A DNA stretch of 64,000 bases from Ephemerocybe angulata (Eukaryota; Basidiomycota; Agaricomycetes; Agaricales; Psathyrellaceae), in assembly GCA_013368325.1 (NCBI GenBank), contig JAACJK010000110.1:434001-498000 (forward strand). Reading direction: 5' to 3'. The position numbers and the translations under genes were made by a program. Shown one piece after another: positions 33,189-45,934 of this stretch. The notes under the pieces were generated by a model. That model did not search any database, had not been told where the DNA came from, and saw only the letters and a list, made by a program, of their open reading frames with translations. Every line of letters begins with the position of its first letter. Position 1 is the first letter of the stretch.

Positions 33189-35519
33189 TCATATAACATT
33201 CGTCTTCTTCCTCCTTGTCTGCGACCGCCTAGATGTACCTCCTGGTTCCTTAACCTTAAAGGGAGAATCACCACTGGCATCTGTTTTTCTAACCGTCTTC
33301 CAGGGCTGGGCAAGTATGGGCGCCATGCCCACAAAGGAATCCATCGTTAACTTCCCCGCCGCGATCTTTTCAGTATTCTCTCTTTCGAAATCCATTACCT
33401 CCTGGAGGTCGTTCCTTAGACGTGGGCCGAGCCCGGGCAAGAGGCCCCAGATTTCGAGGACTTGCGGAATTGCCTTTTGAATGCGCTTGCAAATCGGGAG
33501 CGTATCTTTCAGAGGTTTCTTGGCGGCAAATAAACAATCTAGATGCTTGCGCAAGTAGGTTATGTATTGCTCGTCGTCTTCTGGGAAGCCTTGGGTGGCG
33601 TTGAGATAATATTCAGCAGCTATGAGGAAGTTTTTGGTTTTTTCTGGGTCGCTGTCGGCACACAAATTGCCCTGCTCGAGGAAGCACCAGCCGAGAGTTC
33701 TGTCAGACGTTAACATTTTGTATACCGCCTGAGAATAGAAGAACCTACGCGAGAGCATCTGCGCGAGGGTAGAGCCAATACGCATACCAGTGTCCGGTCT
33801 TGAAGAGTAATTCCTGGGACTTTGTCGCTGCTTCCGGGAGGTCCGCATCCACAGTAGCAATTATGTCCTGAGCGATATTGAAGAGGTCTGCGTGTTTGAA
33901 CTTGGACTTTGTACCAGATACAGCAATATCCTGTGAAGGAGACATAAATTCACGATGCCGGTTTAAGGCAGGAAATGTAAAACACGCACTTCCCGCATAG
34001 CGTCAAGGTAAAGGCGTTGAACCCCTCTAACGAAACTATCTTCGTAGATGACGCCTCTATCATCCTTTGGAACGTCCGGGAATGTCCTTCGGCCCCAATC
34101 CAGAATATCAAGGGCGTTGGCATACAATTCATGCGCGAGAACTGTCTGACCTGCGAGGTTTGACCTGAAAAAGGCATAGAAAATCCAAGATCTATGAAGC
34201 CGTGAGATTTGTGCCTAGTTTTGAGAGATAAAAACCCCGTACCGAACCGTGACCGTAATTGCGGGACGAACGGTCTGCCATGTCTCGGTTTCCAGTCTCT
34301 TCAAAGCCTCTTTCTTTATGATAGTCGGTCCTCCACCCTTGACCCAGCCTCTCAAGACGTTATTTTCGAAGACAACTAGAGCGGTTGAGAATTAGGACAA
34401 TGCTCAAAAAGAACCAAATACCCCCACGCACCAGCTTTAGTGAGCTTAGCTTGGAAATTCGGGATGCCAGGTACATGAAAAATGCGCTCATCGGTAAGAA
34501 TTGAGTTCGACAGAAACCGCATAAGCTGAAGATCGTTGTATGACAAAATGAGTCATGGCGAAATAAGCGACCATCGAAGAAGCACAAACCTGGGGTTGAG
34601 CAGTGTACTGTTCGAGACCATTAGGATGACTGACGATTTTCGCATCGGCCATGCAGGCATACGCGTTCTTGAGGTCCTGAGAATTGTTTTAACCTAAGAG
34701 GCGACATGCTTGCAGTGGAAATTGGTTTACTAACCTCGTACGCATAGTTTATAATGAACACCTATTCATCTATTCAGTTGTCGTAGAGGGAAAGTATAGC
34801 ATTTTCTATGCCTTACACATGAAGGCTTTGGGGAAAGTGCAGCCTTTTTCGCAGTCAAGGCAGCAGCCTTGTCCCAAGGCATTTGACCTGAGGGCATACG
34901 CGCATTGCTGCTGATTGTGGTCGCAGTGGTGCTGATATTGGCTCGCATCGCTTTTGCCTTGGCTATTCCCTCCGCATATTCGATCTGGGCGGCCCTTTCA
35001 CCCTTGGACAGGTTGTCCTTCGGCAAACAGTCCAAAGCCTTTTGAAAGGCATTGATACTGGTATCCCAGACAGCCATAGCCTGTTTGAGAGTGGAGTCAG
35101 TGAAACGTATCGTCGTCAAGGGGCGAGGTATTTTCCTGTGTCGCTTTCCCCATTCTTCCCCAGGCCTTCACGTACTTTGGATCAAGGTCGAGGGCCTGTA
35201 CGAGTAAATTGAGACGGAGACACTTCGATATGGTATATCACAGACCTTCTTGCAGTCGTCAGTAGCCTCGACATTTCTGCAAAAGCAGGATTCAGTATCA
35301 GTCAAGGGTCAGAGGCACGGCATGCGGTACTCACTTGTTCAGCCCTAGGAGAACTGCAGCACGATTGGCATAGTATACAGGGTTATCTGGGTTCTTTTCG
35401 ATAGCCTCAGAGAACCGGCGGTGAGCTTCGCGAAACTCTCCATTGGCATAATGGGCGTTCCCAAGGGCTTTGAGCCGCTCAGCTTCCACGAAGTCGGCGC
35501 TGCTTTCTATGTTTGGCAT
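33189..35519 (-). CDS. TPR protein, tandem copy C
   Basis: Starts MPNIESSADFVEAERLKALG and continues NAHYANGEFREAHRRFSEAI and NPDNPVYYANRAAVLLGLNK. The third TPR region carries VWDTSINAFQKALDCLPKDN. The central exons match copy B (LMRFLSNSILTDERIFHVPG; FLKAHELYANALDILDWG-like segment). The last exons give HWYAYWLYPRADALA, LGWCFLEQGNLCADSDPEKT, YLRKHLDCLFAAKKPLKDTL and the end RRKKTNVI. It is closest to copy B, judging by these shared stretches. No broken frame was found by eye. Same inference as copy B: an N-terminal TPR clamp that may bind Hsp70/Hsp90 tails, and an uncharacterised C-terminal half. The 454-bp gap to copy D shows no gene. Confidence 0.75.
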
Positions 35520-35973
35520 TGCTACTCTGAAGTTGGCGGGAGGCAACCACAGGTGGTCAAGAGGTTCGCGGTCGTCTCAGGTGATATGGTTCAGGAAGAG
35601 GAGCTGATAAGACCCAATTGGAGCCAAAGCCAGCTTTTTGCGGCTATTCCATAATTGGGACTCAATTCAGTGTAGTCAACTGACGTCCTCTTTGCCTCGG
35701 GGCTGCAGAAGCTTCAATACGAGCATTTCACAGTTCCAACGTTGATCGATAACCCACAGAGTACATGTTCGGTGGGTGATGTTGAGTGCTCTTCGTGGTG
35801 TCTGGCAGAAACTTGAAGCCCTCGAATGCCGAAGGCCAGCAGCTACATCAAAATCTCACCAATGGAGTTCAAAAACAAACATCTGACCGCCGAGCTCACA
35901 GCCAAGGTTTCAGGTTCGAGCTAACTCTGCCATAACTTGCCTCACTCCTATGCTACATAGTGCTTCGCCGCTA

Positions 35974-38300
35974 TCATACAACATTTGCTTTATACTTCTT
36001 GGTCTTAGACCCCCTCCTGAAATTTGGTTCCTTGACCTTGAAGGGGAATTCGGGATCCATCTCTATCTTCAGCGGCGTCGGCTGGACGGGTGTCATCATC
36101 GCAAACGAGTCAAGCGTAAGCTTCCCCGCCGCAATCCTCTGAGAGTTCTCCTTCTCAAAGGCCTTCATCTCCTTCAGGTCCTGTTTAAGTGGCGCGGCCG
36201 CGCCTGGAGCAAGGCCCCATATTTGCAGGACGGGCGGTATGGCCTCCTGTATACGTTTGCAGATCGGGAGGGTGTCCCTCAGGGGCTTTTTGGCAGCGAA
36301 TAAGCAGTCCAGGTGCATCCGCATGTAGGTTATGTACCGGTCGTCGTCGTCTGGGCAGATCTTAGCCGCGTCAAGGTAGTATTGAGCCGCTGTGAGGATG
36401 CTCTCGAGCCTCTCAGAGGCGCGGGTGGAAAAGATGATATTATTGAATTGGCACCAACCAAGGGCCCTAGTAAGCGTTAATGAGGTGTCGAGCTTTTAAG
36501 TGTGAAGCACTTACGCCAGAGCATCCGCGACAGGGTACACCCAGTGAGCATAGAAGTGGCCGGACTGATACAGCGATACTTGATCCTTCGCCTGCATATT
36601 CGGCATCTCCTCATCCACAGTGTCTACGATGTCCTGAGCAATGGGCACAATTTGTTTGGATGAGAACATAGACTTCGTGCCAAAGCTAGCGATATCCTGT
36701 GGAAATTACACCTTGTCAGCGACCTTGCAGGGACGACCGGTGGATGGGGACATACTTCTCTCATAGCGATGAGATAAAGCCGCTTCACCACTCGTACAAA
36801 TTCAGGTGCAAAGATCATGCCTCTTTCTTCATTCGGAACATCCGGAAACGTCTCCAGACCCCATTGAAGCACATCCAGGGCATTGGCGTACATCTCCTGC
36901 GAGAGTTTTGTTTGGTCCGAAACGTGCGCCTTAAGGAAGCCGAAGAAAATCCACGAACTGCGCCAAGGTATAAGACATCCTGACTGTGCTGCTTAACAAG
37001 ATCCCCCTACCGTATCGTGATCTCAATTGCAGGGCTAACTGTCTCCCAAGTTTCAGTCTCCAGTCTCTGCAAAACTTCCTTCTTTACAGTTGCCGGTCCT
37101 TGCTTGGCCCAACCTCTGAAAAGATCATTTTCAGAAGCGGCTAAGAGGAGGCGTAAGTTAGGGAGCAGACCCATCTTAAGAAATATATTTCAGCATACCG
37201 GCTTTGGTGAGCTTCTTGTGGAAATCTGGGGCTGATGGCAGGTTGAAAACGCGGTGGTCGGCCAAAATAACATCTGAGAAAAGCTTTACAAGCTAAAAGT
37301 TCATGTCAACAAGACGTAAGTGGATGGATCTCAAATGTATGAGTGTAGATAGGTTTCATACGTTGGGTTTTGCAGTGGAGGTCTTCGTCTCACTCGACTG
37401 CTCAATCATCTCCTCGGAAAAGCGAGTGATGGCCTTTTTGAACGTCTGAGGATCGATTTATACTTGAGTATGACGGAGAGGACAAGTTGGAAGTACGGAC
37501 CTCGTACGCATAGTTCAAGATGAACACCTATGGTTATTACTGTCGATCAGTCGTCGATTTAAATACGGTCATGGATCTCCTATGGCTCACGCATGAGGGC
37601 TTCCCCAATGCAATCTTCTTCGGAGTCAGCGCCGCCGCCATATCCCAAGGCATTCTACCAGAAAAAAGCTGCGCAGTGGGGATAATATTGTGGACCTTGT
37701 TGCTTTGACTTCGCAATGCTTTGGTCTTTGCGATTCCCTCGGCGTATTCAACCTGGGATTTCCGGTCAAGTGCCGTCAGGTTGTCTTTCGGTAAGAGATC
37801 TAGGGCCTTTTGAAAGGCGTTTATACTGGCATCCCAGATGTTCAAGGCCTGGATGAGAGGTGAGCGAAGCTCGGATGGTGTGCATCCATGTCAAGATGAA
37901 TACCTGTGTCGCCTTCCCCAGTCTTCCCCAGGCTTTTCCATAGTCTGGGTCGAGATCGAGAGCCTGGAACGGGAGAGTTGGGTGAAAACAGGCCTTTCGA
38001 TTAGAGATTGCCACTGACCTTCCTGCAGTCCTGAGTAGCTTCCGCATTCCTAGTATCACCAGAAGATCTTAGAACAAACAGAGGGCATATCCATCCACCA
38101 CTGCCGGGTATCTTACTTGTTCATCGCCAGTAAGACCGCCGCCCGATTCGCATAATATACAGCATTATCCGGGTTCTTCTCGATGGCCTCAGAAAATAGG
38201 CGGTGTGCTTCCACATTCTCCCCTTTGGCGTAGTGCGCATTTCCAAGTGCTTTGAGTCGCTCCGCTTCAGCAAATTCGTCCTTGTGTCTTCTTCAGGCAT
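35974..38300 (-). CDS. TPR protein, tandem copy D, with disrupted N-terminal frame
   Basis: The body is intact and matches copies B and C: DEFAEAERLKALGNAHYAKG, NPDNAVYYANRAAVLLAMNK, IWDASINAFQKALDLLPKDN, ALGWCQFNNIIFS, YMRMHLDCLFAAKKPLRDTL and the end KTKKYKANVV. The expected start is the ATG at 38298-38300 (MPEEDT..., like MPSTES and MPNIES). However, only 32 bases separate it from the codons for EAERLK, against 33 in copy C, so the ATG frame reads off into RTNLLKRSDSK and the TPR frame meets a TGA overlapping the ATG. Either a one-base deletion or assembly error is present, or an upstream exon supplies another start. Copy D may therefore be a young pseudogene or have a different N-terminus. 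It is divergent from the Snu114 gene, with 277 bp between start codons. Confidence 0.62.
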
Positions 38301-38577
38301 CGCAATTTAACAGTCGGGGTCAACAGGGTAGAGAACAGGAACCAATTGGTGCCACTCAATGCCCTGGTGGGCGCAGCTCTTTGTGCGGCTTTCCGACATA
38401 TCGGGACTCCGAACTCAAAACACTATAACCCCCAGCCGGAGTTCAAAAATGTTGCGCGTCGTTGACCAAAATATCCTTGACACCGTACCGCGTCTCTCTC
38501 CACCCCCGCGGTGAACTTTCTCTTATTCTTGGTCTTTTCATCTTTCCCAATCCCTCAATCCCCGTATTTCACGCACC

Positions 38578-41500
38578 ATGGCGTCCTTCGAAGACTATGA
38601 CGAGTTCGGAAACTACATTGGCGCCGACTTGGACTCAGAGGACGAGGATGAAATCCCTCAAAACCAGTTTCTCAGAGACACGGACCAGGGCCCTTCAGCG
38701 CCTCTAGAGGGCTACGAGGACGAGCCCATGCGAGAAGTAGAGGAGGAAGGCGCTATGGAAGTGGACGGTGCGCCCGATACCATCAATGCAGGCTCTCCGT
38801 AAAGAACTCACAGTTCTACAGAGCCACCAGCACACAACGCTGTCATCCTGCACGAGGACAAGCAGTACTACCCTTCAGCATCAGACGTTTATGGAGAAGG
38901 AGTGGAAACTCTGGTACAGGAGGAGGATGCCCAGCCGTTAACGGAACCCATTATTGCGCCAGTCAAAATGCGCAAGTGGACGGTGGAGGAGAAGGACATG
39001 CCAGAGACGCGTTTCGACAAGAGGTACGTCGCCCTCTTCATACCTATGGATACGATTCTGAGGTAGGACCAGCTTCTTGCTGAATATGACCGCATTCCCT
39101 GAGATGATTCGCAATGTTGCTGTTGTGGGTCATCTGCATCATGGAAAGACGGCCCTCTTGGACATGCTGGTGTACGAAACGCACAAACTCGTTTGGGATG
39201 CTGACAAGTCGGTAAGTCAGGTCCCCACAGTGTTTTCTTACCCTTGTTCAAGATTTGGCGTAGATACGGTACACCGACACGCATATCCTCTCCCGCGAAC
39301 GCGAAATCTCTATCAAATCCCAACCAATCTCCCTCATCCTCACCTCGACGGTTGGAAAATCGCATCTCATTCACTTCATCGATACGCCAGGACATGTCAA
39401 CTTCGCCGACGAAGTCGCCTCGGCGGCGCGGCTAGTTGACGGTATCCTCCTTGTCGTTGACGTGGTAGAAGGCGTGAGTGGCCATTTTATCCTCGTTTGA
39501 GTCATATTAATCGATTTCGCCCTCCTAGTTGATGGTTGGCGCAGAGATGATCCTTCGACACGCTATTCAGGAAGGGCTCAAAATCACTCTCGTAGTCAAC
39601 AAGATCGACCGACTCATTTTGGAACTGAGAATCAAGCCCACAGACGCGTACTACAAAATCAAACACACCATTGAAGAAGTCAACACCTTCATCAGCTCAA
39701 TCGACCCGAACCCGGAGCTGAGGCTCAGCCCTGAGCTTGGAAACGTTGCCTTCGCGAGCACGGACATGTGCTACTGCTTCACCCTGAACTCCTTCGCCAA
39801 CATGTACGCAAGCACATACGGCGCACTCGACGTCAAGGCATTCGCAGACCGCCTTTGGGGCGACATCTATACCTACAAGGACGACGGGAAGCTCAAGTTC
39901 ACTCGCAAAGCCGAGGACCCGGAAGCCGAACGCACCTTCGTCAAATTCATCTTGAACCCGCTGTACAAGATCTACAGCCACGTTCTCAGCGAGGAGTCCG
40001 ACGACCTGAAGGAGACCCTCCGCTCTCTTGGAATCCAGCTCAAGAATGTCTTGTACAAAATGGATACCCGCCCGCTCTTGAAAGTCGTCCTTGACCAGTT
40101 CTTCGGCCCCGCGACTGGCCTTGTTGATGTTATCGTCAACCATATTCCGTCACCAGCTGAACACACGGCAGAGAAGGTAAGCGCTAATACGTATTGGACG
40201 GTCCTTGGGCGCTAACGGCCGTACTAGGTGGAAGCAACGTACTCAGGACCCCAGTCGTCTGATTTGGTGAAGTCGATGAAGGCGTGCGATCCGGAAGGTC
40301 CCCTGATGGTGCAAGTTGCGAAGCTGTATCATACAACAGATGCTCAGTCATTCAGAGCATTTGGTCGTATCATCAGCGGTACATTGAGGAAGGGGCAGGA
40401 GCTGAAGGTTTTGGGAGAGGGGTACTCGCCTGAGGACGAGGAAGATATGTTGGTGGCCACTGTGGAGGACATTTGGATCAGCGAAGCTCGGTCAGTTGTT
40501 CCCCAAGGACGGCGGTTGTCGTGTAGTGCTAACCTCATTTCAGATACTTCATCCCAGCAGATGAAGTTGCCGCCGGTAACCTCGTCCTCATTGGAGGTGT
40601 CGACGCCTCAATATCCAAGACAGCCACCCTCGCCGCCACCAACATTGACGAAGATCTCCACATCTTCCGACCAATCAAGCATTACACGGAATCAGTGCTC
40701 AAGATCGCCATTGAACCTATCGCACCTTCCGAACTCCCCAAGATGCTTTCTGGCCTCCGGAGTATCAACAAATCCTATCCCCTCGTCTCCACGAAAGTCG
40801 AAGAGAGTGGTGAACACGTCCTCATCGGAACTGGCGAGCTGTACTTGGACTGCGTCATGCACGACTTGAGGAGGCTTTTCTCAGAAATCGAGATCAAGGT
40901 GTCCGACCCAGTGGTGAAGTTCTGCGAAACCGTTCTCGAGACAAGTGCTCTCAAATGCTACGCCGACACGCCCAATAAGAAGTAGGTCCTTGTGATGATG
41001 CTTCTTTCCCGTTTTGACTTTAACTTCGCGGCTGTAGGAACCGAATCACCATGATCGCGGAGCCTTTGGAGCGAGGAATTGCCGAGGACATTGAAAGTGG
41101 ACGTGTCAACATGAGAATGAGCGCGAAGGAGCGAGGCAAGTTCTTCGAGGAGAAATACCAGTGGGACTTGCTCGCTTCACGCTCAATATGGGCGTTTGGC
41201 CCGGATGATAGTGGGCCGAATATTCTCCTCGACGACACACTTCCTTCTCAGGTGGGTTCTTCTTTGAATACACTTTTAAGGGCTTTAGGGGCTGATATTT
41301 ATGCGGTCGCCTGTAGGTTGACAAGAAGCTGCTGGGTACTGTGAAGGACCACATCAAGCAGGGATTCCAGTGGGGTGCACGTGAAGGGCCGCTATGTGAC
41401 GAACGTAAGTGCATGCGAGCGTTCCTGGAAATTGACGAGAGTTACTGATGCGGTGCGCGCCTATCAGCTATGCGAAATGTGAAGTTCAGGCTGCTCGACG

Positions 41501-42208
41501 CAACCTTGGCCCAAGAGCCGATCTTCCGCGGAGGAGGACAAATCGTCCCGACGGCGAGACGTGTCTGTTACTCGTCCTTCCTTATGGCATGTCCCCTGAT
41601 ATTCTCCAGTGTTCCATCATGTTCTAACGAGAAGCGCAGGCTACCCCTCGGCTAATGGAGCCTGTGTACTATGTCGAAGTGCAAGCACCAGCAGACTGCA
41701 TCTCTGCTGTGTACACCGTATTGGCGCGGCGTCGCGGCCACGTAACACAGGATATACCCAAGGCGGGCTCACCGTTGTACACTGTGAAGGCGCTGATCCC
41801 GGTCATTGATGCAAACGGGTTTGAGACGGATCTGAGAACGGCGACCCAGGGTCAAGCATTCTGTCTGCAGGTGTTCGACCACTGGTCTATCGTCCCAGGT
41901 GGGAATTTATATATTCGTCTGCGCCGGAGTTATCGTGTTTGCTGACGCAGTGCTTCGTAACCCGCAGGCGATCCCACGGATGCTAGCATCAAGCTTCGGC
42001 CTCTGGAACCAGCTTCTGGACAGGCGCTTGCGCGCGATCTTGTGCTAAAAACTCGGAGAAGGAAGGGTCTCGGCGACCAGATCGCCGTGTCGAAATATCT
42101 TGACGATGAGTTTGTGGTGCGTACCTCTTGCTCCGTGTATCTGGCTATGTCTGAGGGTGTTTGTAGCTGGCTCTGTCGGCGTCTGGGCATGCAGATCTGC
42201 TGGGATGA
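38578..42208 (+). CDS. SNU114: U5 snRNP GTPase Snu114 (EF-2-like, U5-116K)
   Basis: The spliceosomal GTPase that controls U4/U6 unwinding and disassembly with Brr2 and Prp8. It starts [20 protein letters not shown], followed by the acidic N-terminal domain typical of Snu114 and absent from EF-2. G-domain motifs: G1 [13 protein letters not shown]3 [11 protein letters not shown]4 VNKIDRL. EF-2-like domains II-V follow ([75 protein letters not shown]). The C-terminus was resolved by choosing the acceptor near 42170, giving [15 protein letters not shown] and a stop at 42206-42208; reading through the intron instead would add about 45 unrelated residues. About ten short introns. His at the diphthamide position of EF-2 is not claimed. 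The 5' flank is shared with TPR copy D. Confidence 0.94.
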
Positions 42209-42407
42209 GGATTCTTCGTCGTTAGAGTTGATATACAGTGTACGAATGGAGATAATGATATTCCGAGTTGAGTGTGACCGTGGGAGTGATGCGTTTGCGG
42301 GAAGTGTGCCACGTAGGCGTGTCGTCAGTGACAGGTATTTAGGATTCTGAGAGTCCAATACGATTCAATACACTCTCCTCCTCCCTTGTCCTGGTCCTTC
42401 GTTAATC

Positions 42408-44271
42408 ATGCGAAGAGTAACGATTTCTGCCCTGGTGTTCGCCGTCGCTGCGCTCGCTAACGCCGACGCGCCCAAGCCCGCCTTCACTGTACGTCGTCGC
42501 CCACAGCGAGCAAGCTTCTAGCTCATCCAACTAACGCCGTATACACAGTCCGCCTCCATCAAGGCTCCTTTCCTTGAGCAGTTCACGGACGACTGGACCA
42601 GCCGGTGGACGCCTTCAGAGGCGACGAAGAAGACTCCCGTGGGCGGCGAGACCTTCAGCTACGTCGGCCAGTGGGCAGTTGAGGACCCTTCGAGCTCCTT
42701 CATTGAGGGCGACAAGGGTCTCGTCGCGAAGAGCAAGGCTGCTCACCACGCCATCTCTGCTCCCTTCTCCAAGCCCGTCGACTTCAAGACCAAGCCTCTT
42801 GTTGTCCAGTACGAGGTGAAGTACCAGAAGGGCGGCAACTGTGGTGGTGGATACCTCAAGCTGCTTGAGGATGGATTCCAGACTAGCGGCAAGGAATTCT
42901 CCGATACCACGCCATGGGTTGTCATGTTCGGTCCCGATCTTACCTGCCCTGGTACCAAGGTATGCACAACTTGAATGCTTGTCGCGGACTTGCTGTTAAC
43001 GATTATGCAGGTGCACTTCATTGTTCGCGCCAAGAACCCCAAGACCGGTGTTGTCGAGGAGAAGCACCTCAAGCCCGCCCCCACCCCCTCCATCGAGAAG
43101 TTGACCAACCTCTACACACTCATTCTCCAGTGAGTTCTGCGATCTTTCGGTGATAGGATATAGTGCTTACATTCATCCGCAGCCCCAACAACACCTACAA
43201 CGTCTTGGTCAACGGCCAGACCGAGAAGACCGGAAGCCTTCTCGAGGACTTCGACCCCGCCTTCAACCCTCCCAAGGAAATCGACGATCCCGAGGACAGC
43301 AAACCCGCCGACTGGGTTGATGAGGAGAAGATTCCCGACCCCGACGCCAAGAAGCCTGAGGAGTGGGATGAGGACGCACCCTACGAGATCAAGGACGAGG
43401 AGGCCGTCAAGCCTGAAGGCTGGTTGGACGACGAGCCCTCCACCGTTCCCGACCCCGACGCCACCAAGCCAGAGGAGTGGGACGATGAGGAAGATGGTGA
43501 ATGGGTTCCCCCTACTGTCCCCAACCCCAAGTGCCGTGACGCCCCTGGCTGCGGTGAGTGGGAACGTCCCACCAAGGTCAACCCCAACTGGCGCGGCAAG
43601 TGGGCCGCTCCTCTCATCGACAACCCCGCGTACAAGGGCGAGTGGGCCCCCCGCAAGATTCCCAACCCGGCCTTCTTCGAGGACAAGGCCCCCGTCAAGT
43701 CTCTCCCCAAGATCGGTGGTGTCGGTATCGAGCTCTGGACCATGACCGAGGACATCCTCTTCGACAACATCTACGTCGGCCACTCTGTTGAGGACGCCAA
43801 GAAGTTGGCTGCTGAGACTTTCGAGGTCAAGAAGCCCCTCGAGGTTGCCGCTGACAAGCCCGCCGATGACGACTCTGACGACGAGGAGAAGGTTTCCTTC
43901 AAGGAGGACCCCATTGAGTGGATCCGCTCGCACCTCCTCGACTTCGTTGACGCCGCCAAGTCCGACCCCGTCGCCGCCCTCAAGGCCCAGCCTGAAGTCG
44001 GTGCTGTTCTCGTTGGTCTCGTCTTCACTCTCTTCGGTATGATCGGTGCCGTCTTCGGCCTCGTCGGTGGTGCTTCCAAGCCCGTTATCACCAAGGTACG
44101 TATCCCAGCACAAGTTCTCCATACTACCAATCGTCTGACCTTCATTTCTTCTAGTCCGCAAAGAAGACTGACGCTGTTACCCCCGACGACAAGAAGAAGA
44201 CCCAGGCCGCACCCGTCGCACCTGCCGGTGAAACCAAGAAAGACGATGAGAAGCTCAAGAAGCGCAAGTAA
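42408..44271 (+). CDS. Calnexin, ER lectin chaperone
   Basis: A type I ER membrane chaperone that binds monoglucosylated N-glycoproteins. The signal peptide is [20 protein letters not shown]. The lectin domain includes [20 protein letters not shown] and [16 protein letters not shown], with the paired Cys. The P-domain shows repeat type 1 ([30 protein letters not shown]) and type 2 ([39 protein letters not shown]). One membrane segment ([20 protein letters not shown]) precedes a basic cytosolic tail ending [11 protein letters not shown], a Lys-rich ER-retention-like end. Introns lie near 42489-42549, 42960-43010, 43131-43182 and 44095-44155. Length of about 550 residues is normal. A 349-codon open frame on the opposite strand is a shadow of the codon bias here. 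Confidence 0.96.
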
Positions 44272-45934
44272 ATGTGCTGCTTCGTTGGTCTCTGGACTGG
44301 ATGACGAGTCCTGATGAGCTGGCCGAGAGTTGGCCAGCTATGGTTGTGGTTGGATGGTTGGTTGTTGAACATCCTTATTCCCCCTCGCTTCCCCAAGACT
44401 GAATTGCATATGATTCATTATTCATCCCCTCCCTCATGGTGCGATTGACTGACGCCTCCCTCCCCCTCCACCGTCTTTCGCTACCGTTACATGCATTATC
44501 GATTCCTGTTTTCGTTGTGGAGCTGTTGTTGTTTGGCCTTTTAGGATTAGTTAGTGTACCCTTTCTTGGACTCGTGTGCCGTGGGGCCTTCAGGAGTGGG
44601 GAGGTCTTCGTGGTTGTTACATTATAATTAAAAGCAGCACAATGCAATCGCATATACCACTCGAGCTGAGCCTGAGGGCGGGGTCCGGTAGGAATTACAC
44701 AGGGAAGAGTGCAATGTGGCGGGCGCTAATCTTGACAGCTTGTTTGGTCCAAGCCTTGATCCCAAGCAATACCGTTCGGGCGGCTCAGTCATCGCAAGTC
44801 GTTCGTTACAGCCTGCCACTAAATTTGGCGCCCTTTTCCTCAACGAACGTTCGGGAGCCACTGCTGCGCTTGACGGATGAACGTGCGGCGAGTAAATCAT
44901 ACTCGAACGCGTCTGGAGGATAGCCGGTCGAAGGCGATGCCACGCTCGATCTCGCTCAATGGCCTTCGAAGTCGCACCCCCATTTCGCCTCAGCTCCTCT
45001 CTTTCAGGAAGTAGCTTCAGGCCTTGCATCGTGTTCTAGTACCTTCTCTGAAGTGACTAGCCCCTGTAGTAATCGGCACCAAGGACCTCGCACTGTCAGT
45101 ACGCTGCAACACACTTGAGCGTGTTTCCGCTGGCCATGACACATGGCTCCCGGGCCAGTTTTGACTCGTGCTATGCCAGGCTGTGCGCGAATGCGCTGCG
45201 CTGGGGAGGGCTATGTAGCCTTAGGCGAGCTTTGGAATGCTTTGGACGCGACGCGACACTACCTTGCAATTGTGGATGCGTCATCGGGGATTTGGTTCCG
45301 ACAGGACTGCAGGAATGAGCCTATTGGCGCTTACGTGGATTGCTAGGGAAGTGGTATGAAGTCACTCTAGCTATAGTAGTCTCTAGCATATGGCCCAGGG
45401 GAAGGCGACACGTGGAGGTGGAGAGCTAGCTTGACCTCAAGTTTCCTCGACAATCGAGTCTAATCGAGTGCTTTCTACCACTCCAAGGATATGGCGTACC
45501 TTGGCGGAGTGTCGATCATGAGGGGTGCAAATCTTGGAGTAATGCGCTATGCGCGAAAGCTAGTCTGTATGGGGTGATTCCTGGGGGGTTATCCTTCGAG
45601 GACATTCTCTCTCCCAAAGGCATAGACCAAAGCTTAACTGCACGTCGAACGGGCCTAAGAATGTGATTCTAGCTTGACAGAAGAAGTTCTGTTCTGGCGG
45701 CAGTGCATCAACACCGATAGCAGGCGCTTAGATGACGTATCGGCAGGCGATGGTGGATAAGGTCATGGGGTAGGAGACCGCCTGCTCATCGATTCTCCAC
45801 TTCGGCTACGCGAGAGGCTGTCCCGGTCTAGCTCTCTCTGTGGCGGCGCATGCCGCCCCCTCCACAAATCCTATAAAGAGCCAGCCCCTCCCCCCACCTT
45901 TCTTCCCTCATATCACAACCCACTTTATACCACA
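44272..45934. other. 1.66-kb region without a supported gene
   Basis: Contains the calnexin 3' flank and the lectin promoter. Open frames are short (up to 133 codons) with no family resemblance and no convincing splice pattern. No repeat or RNA gene was recognised. Confidence 0.5.
45872..45878 (+). promoter_or_regulatory. TATA box of the lectin gene
   Basis: TATAAAG lies 63 bp upstream of the start codon and is followed by a pyrimidine-rich leader (CCCCTCCCCCCACC), the usual layout for strongly expressed fungal genes. Confidence 0.6.

Noticed and set aside
42120..42358. Longer C-terminus of Snu114 by reading through to 42350
   Set aside because: A GTGCGT donor and TGTTTGTAG acceptor give the family-like end [13 protein letters not shown]; the read-through residues are unlike any Snu114.
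43112..44161. 349-codon open frame antisense to calnexin
   Set aside because: A mirror of the biased codon use of the calnexin P-domain; the sense frame is unequivocal.
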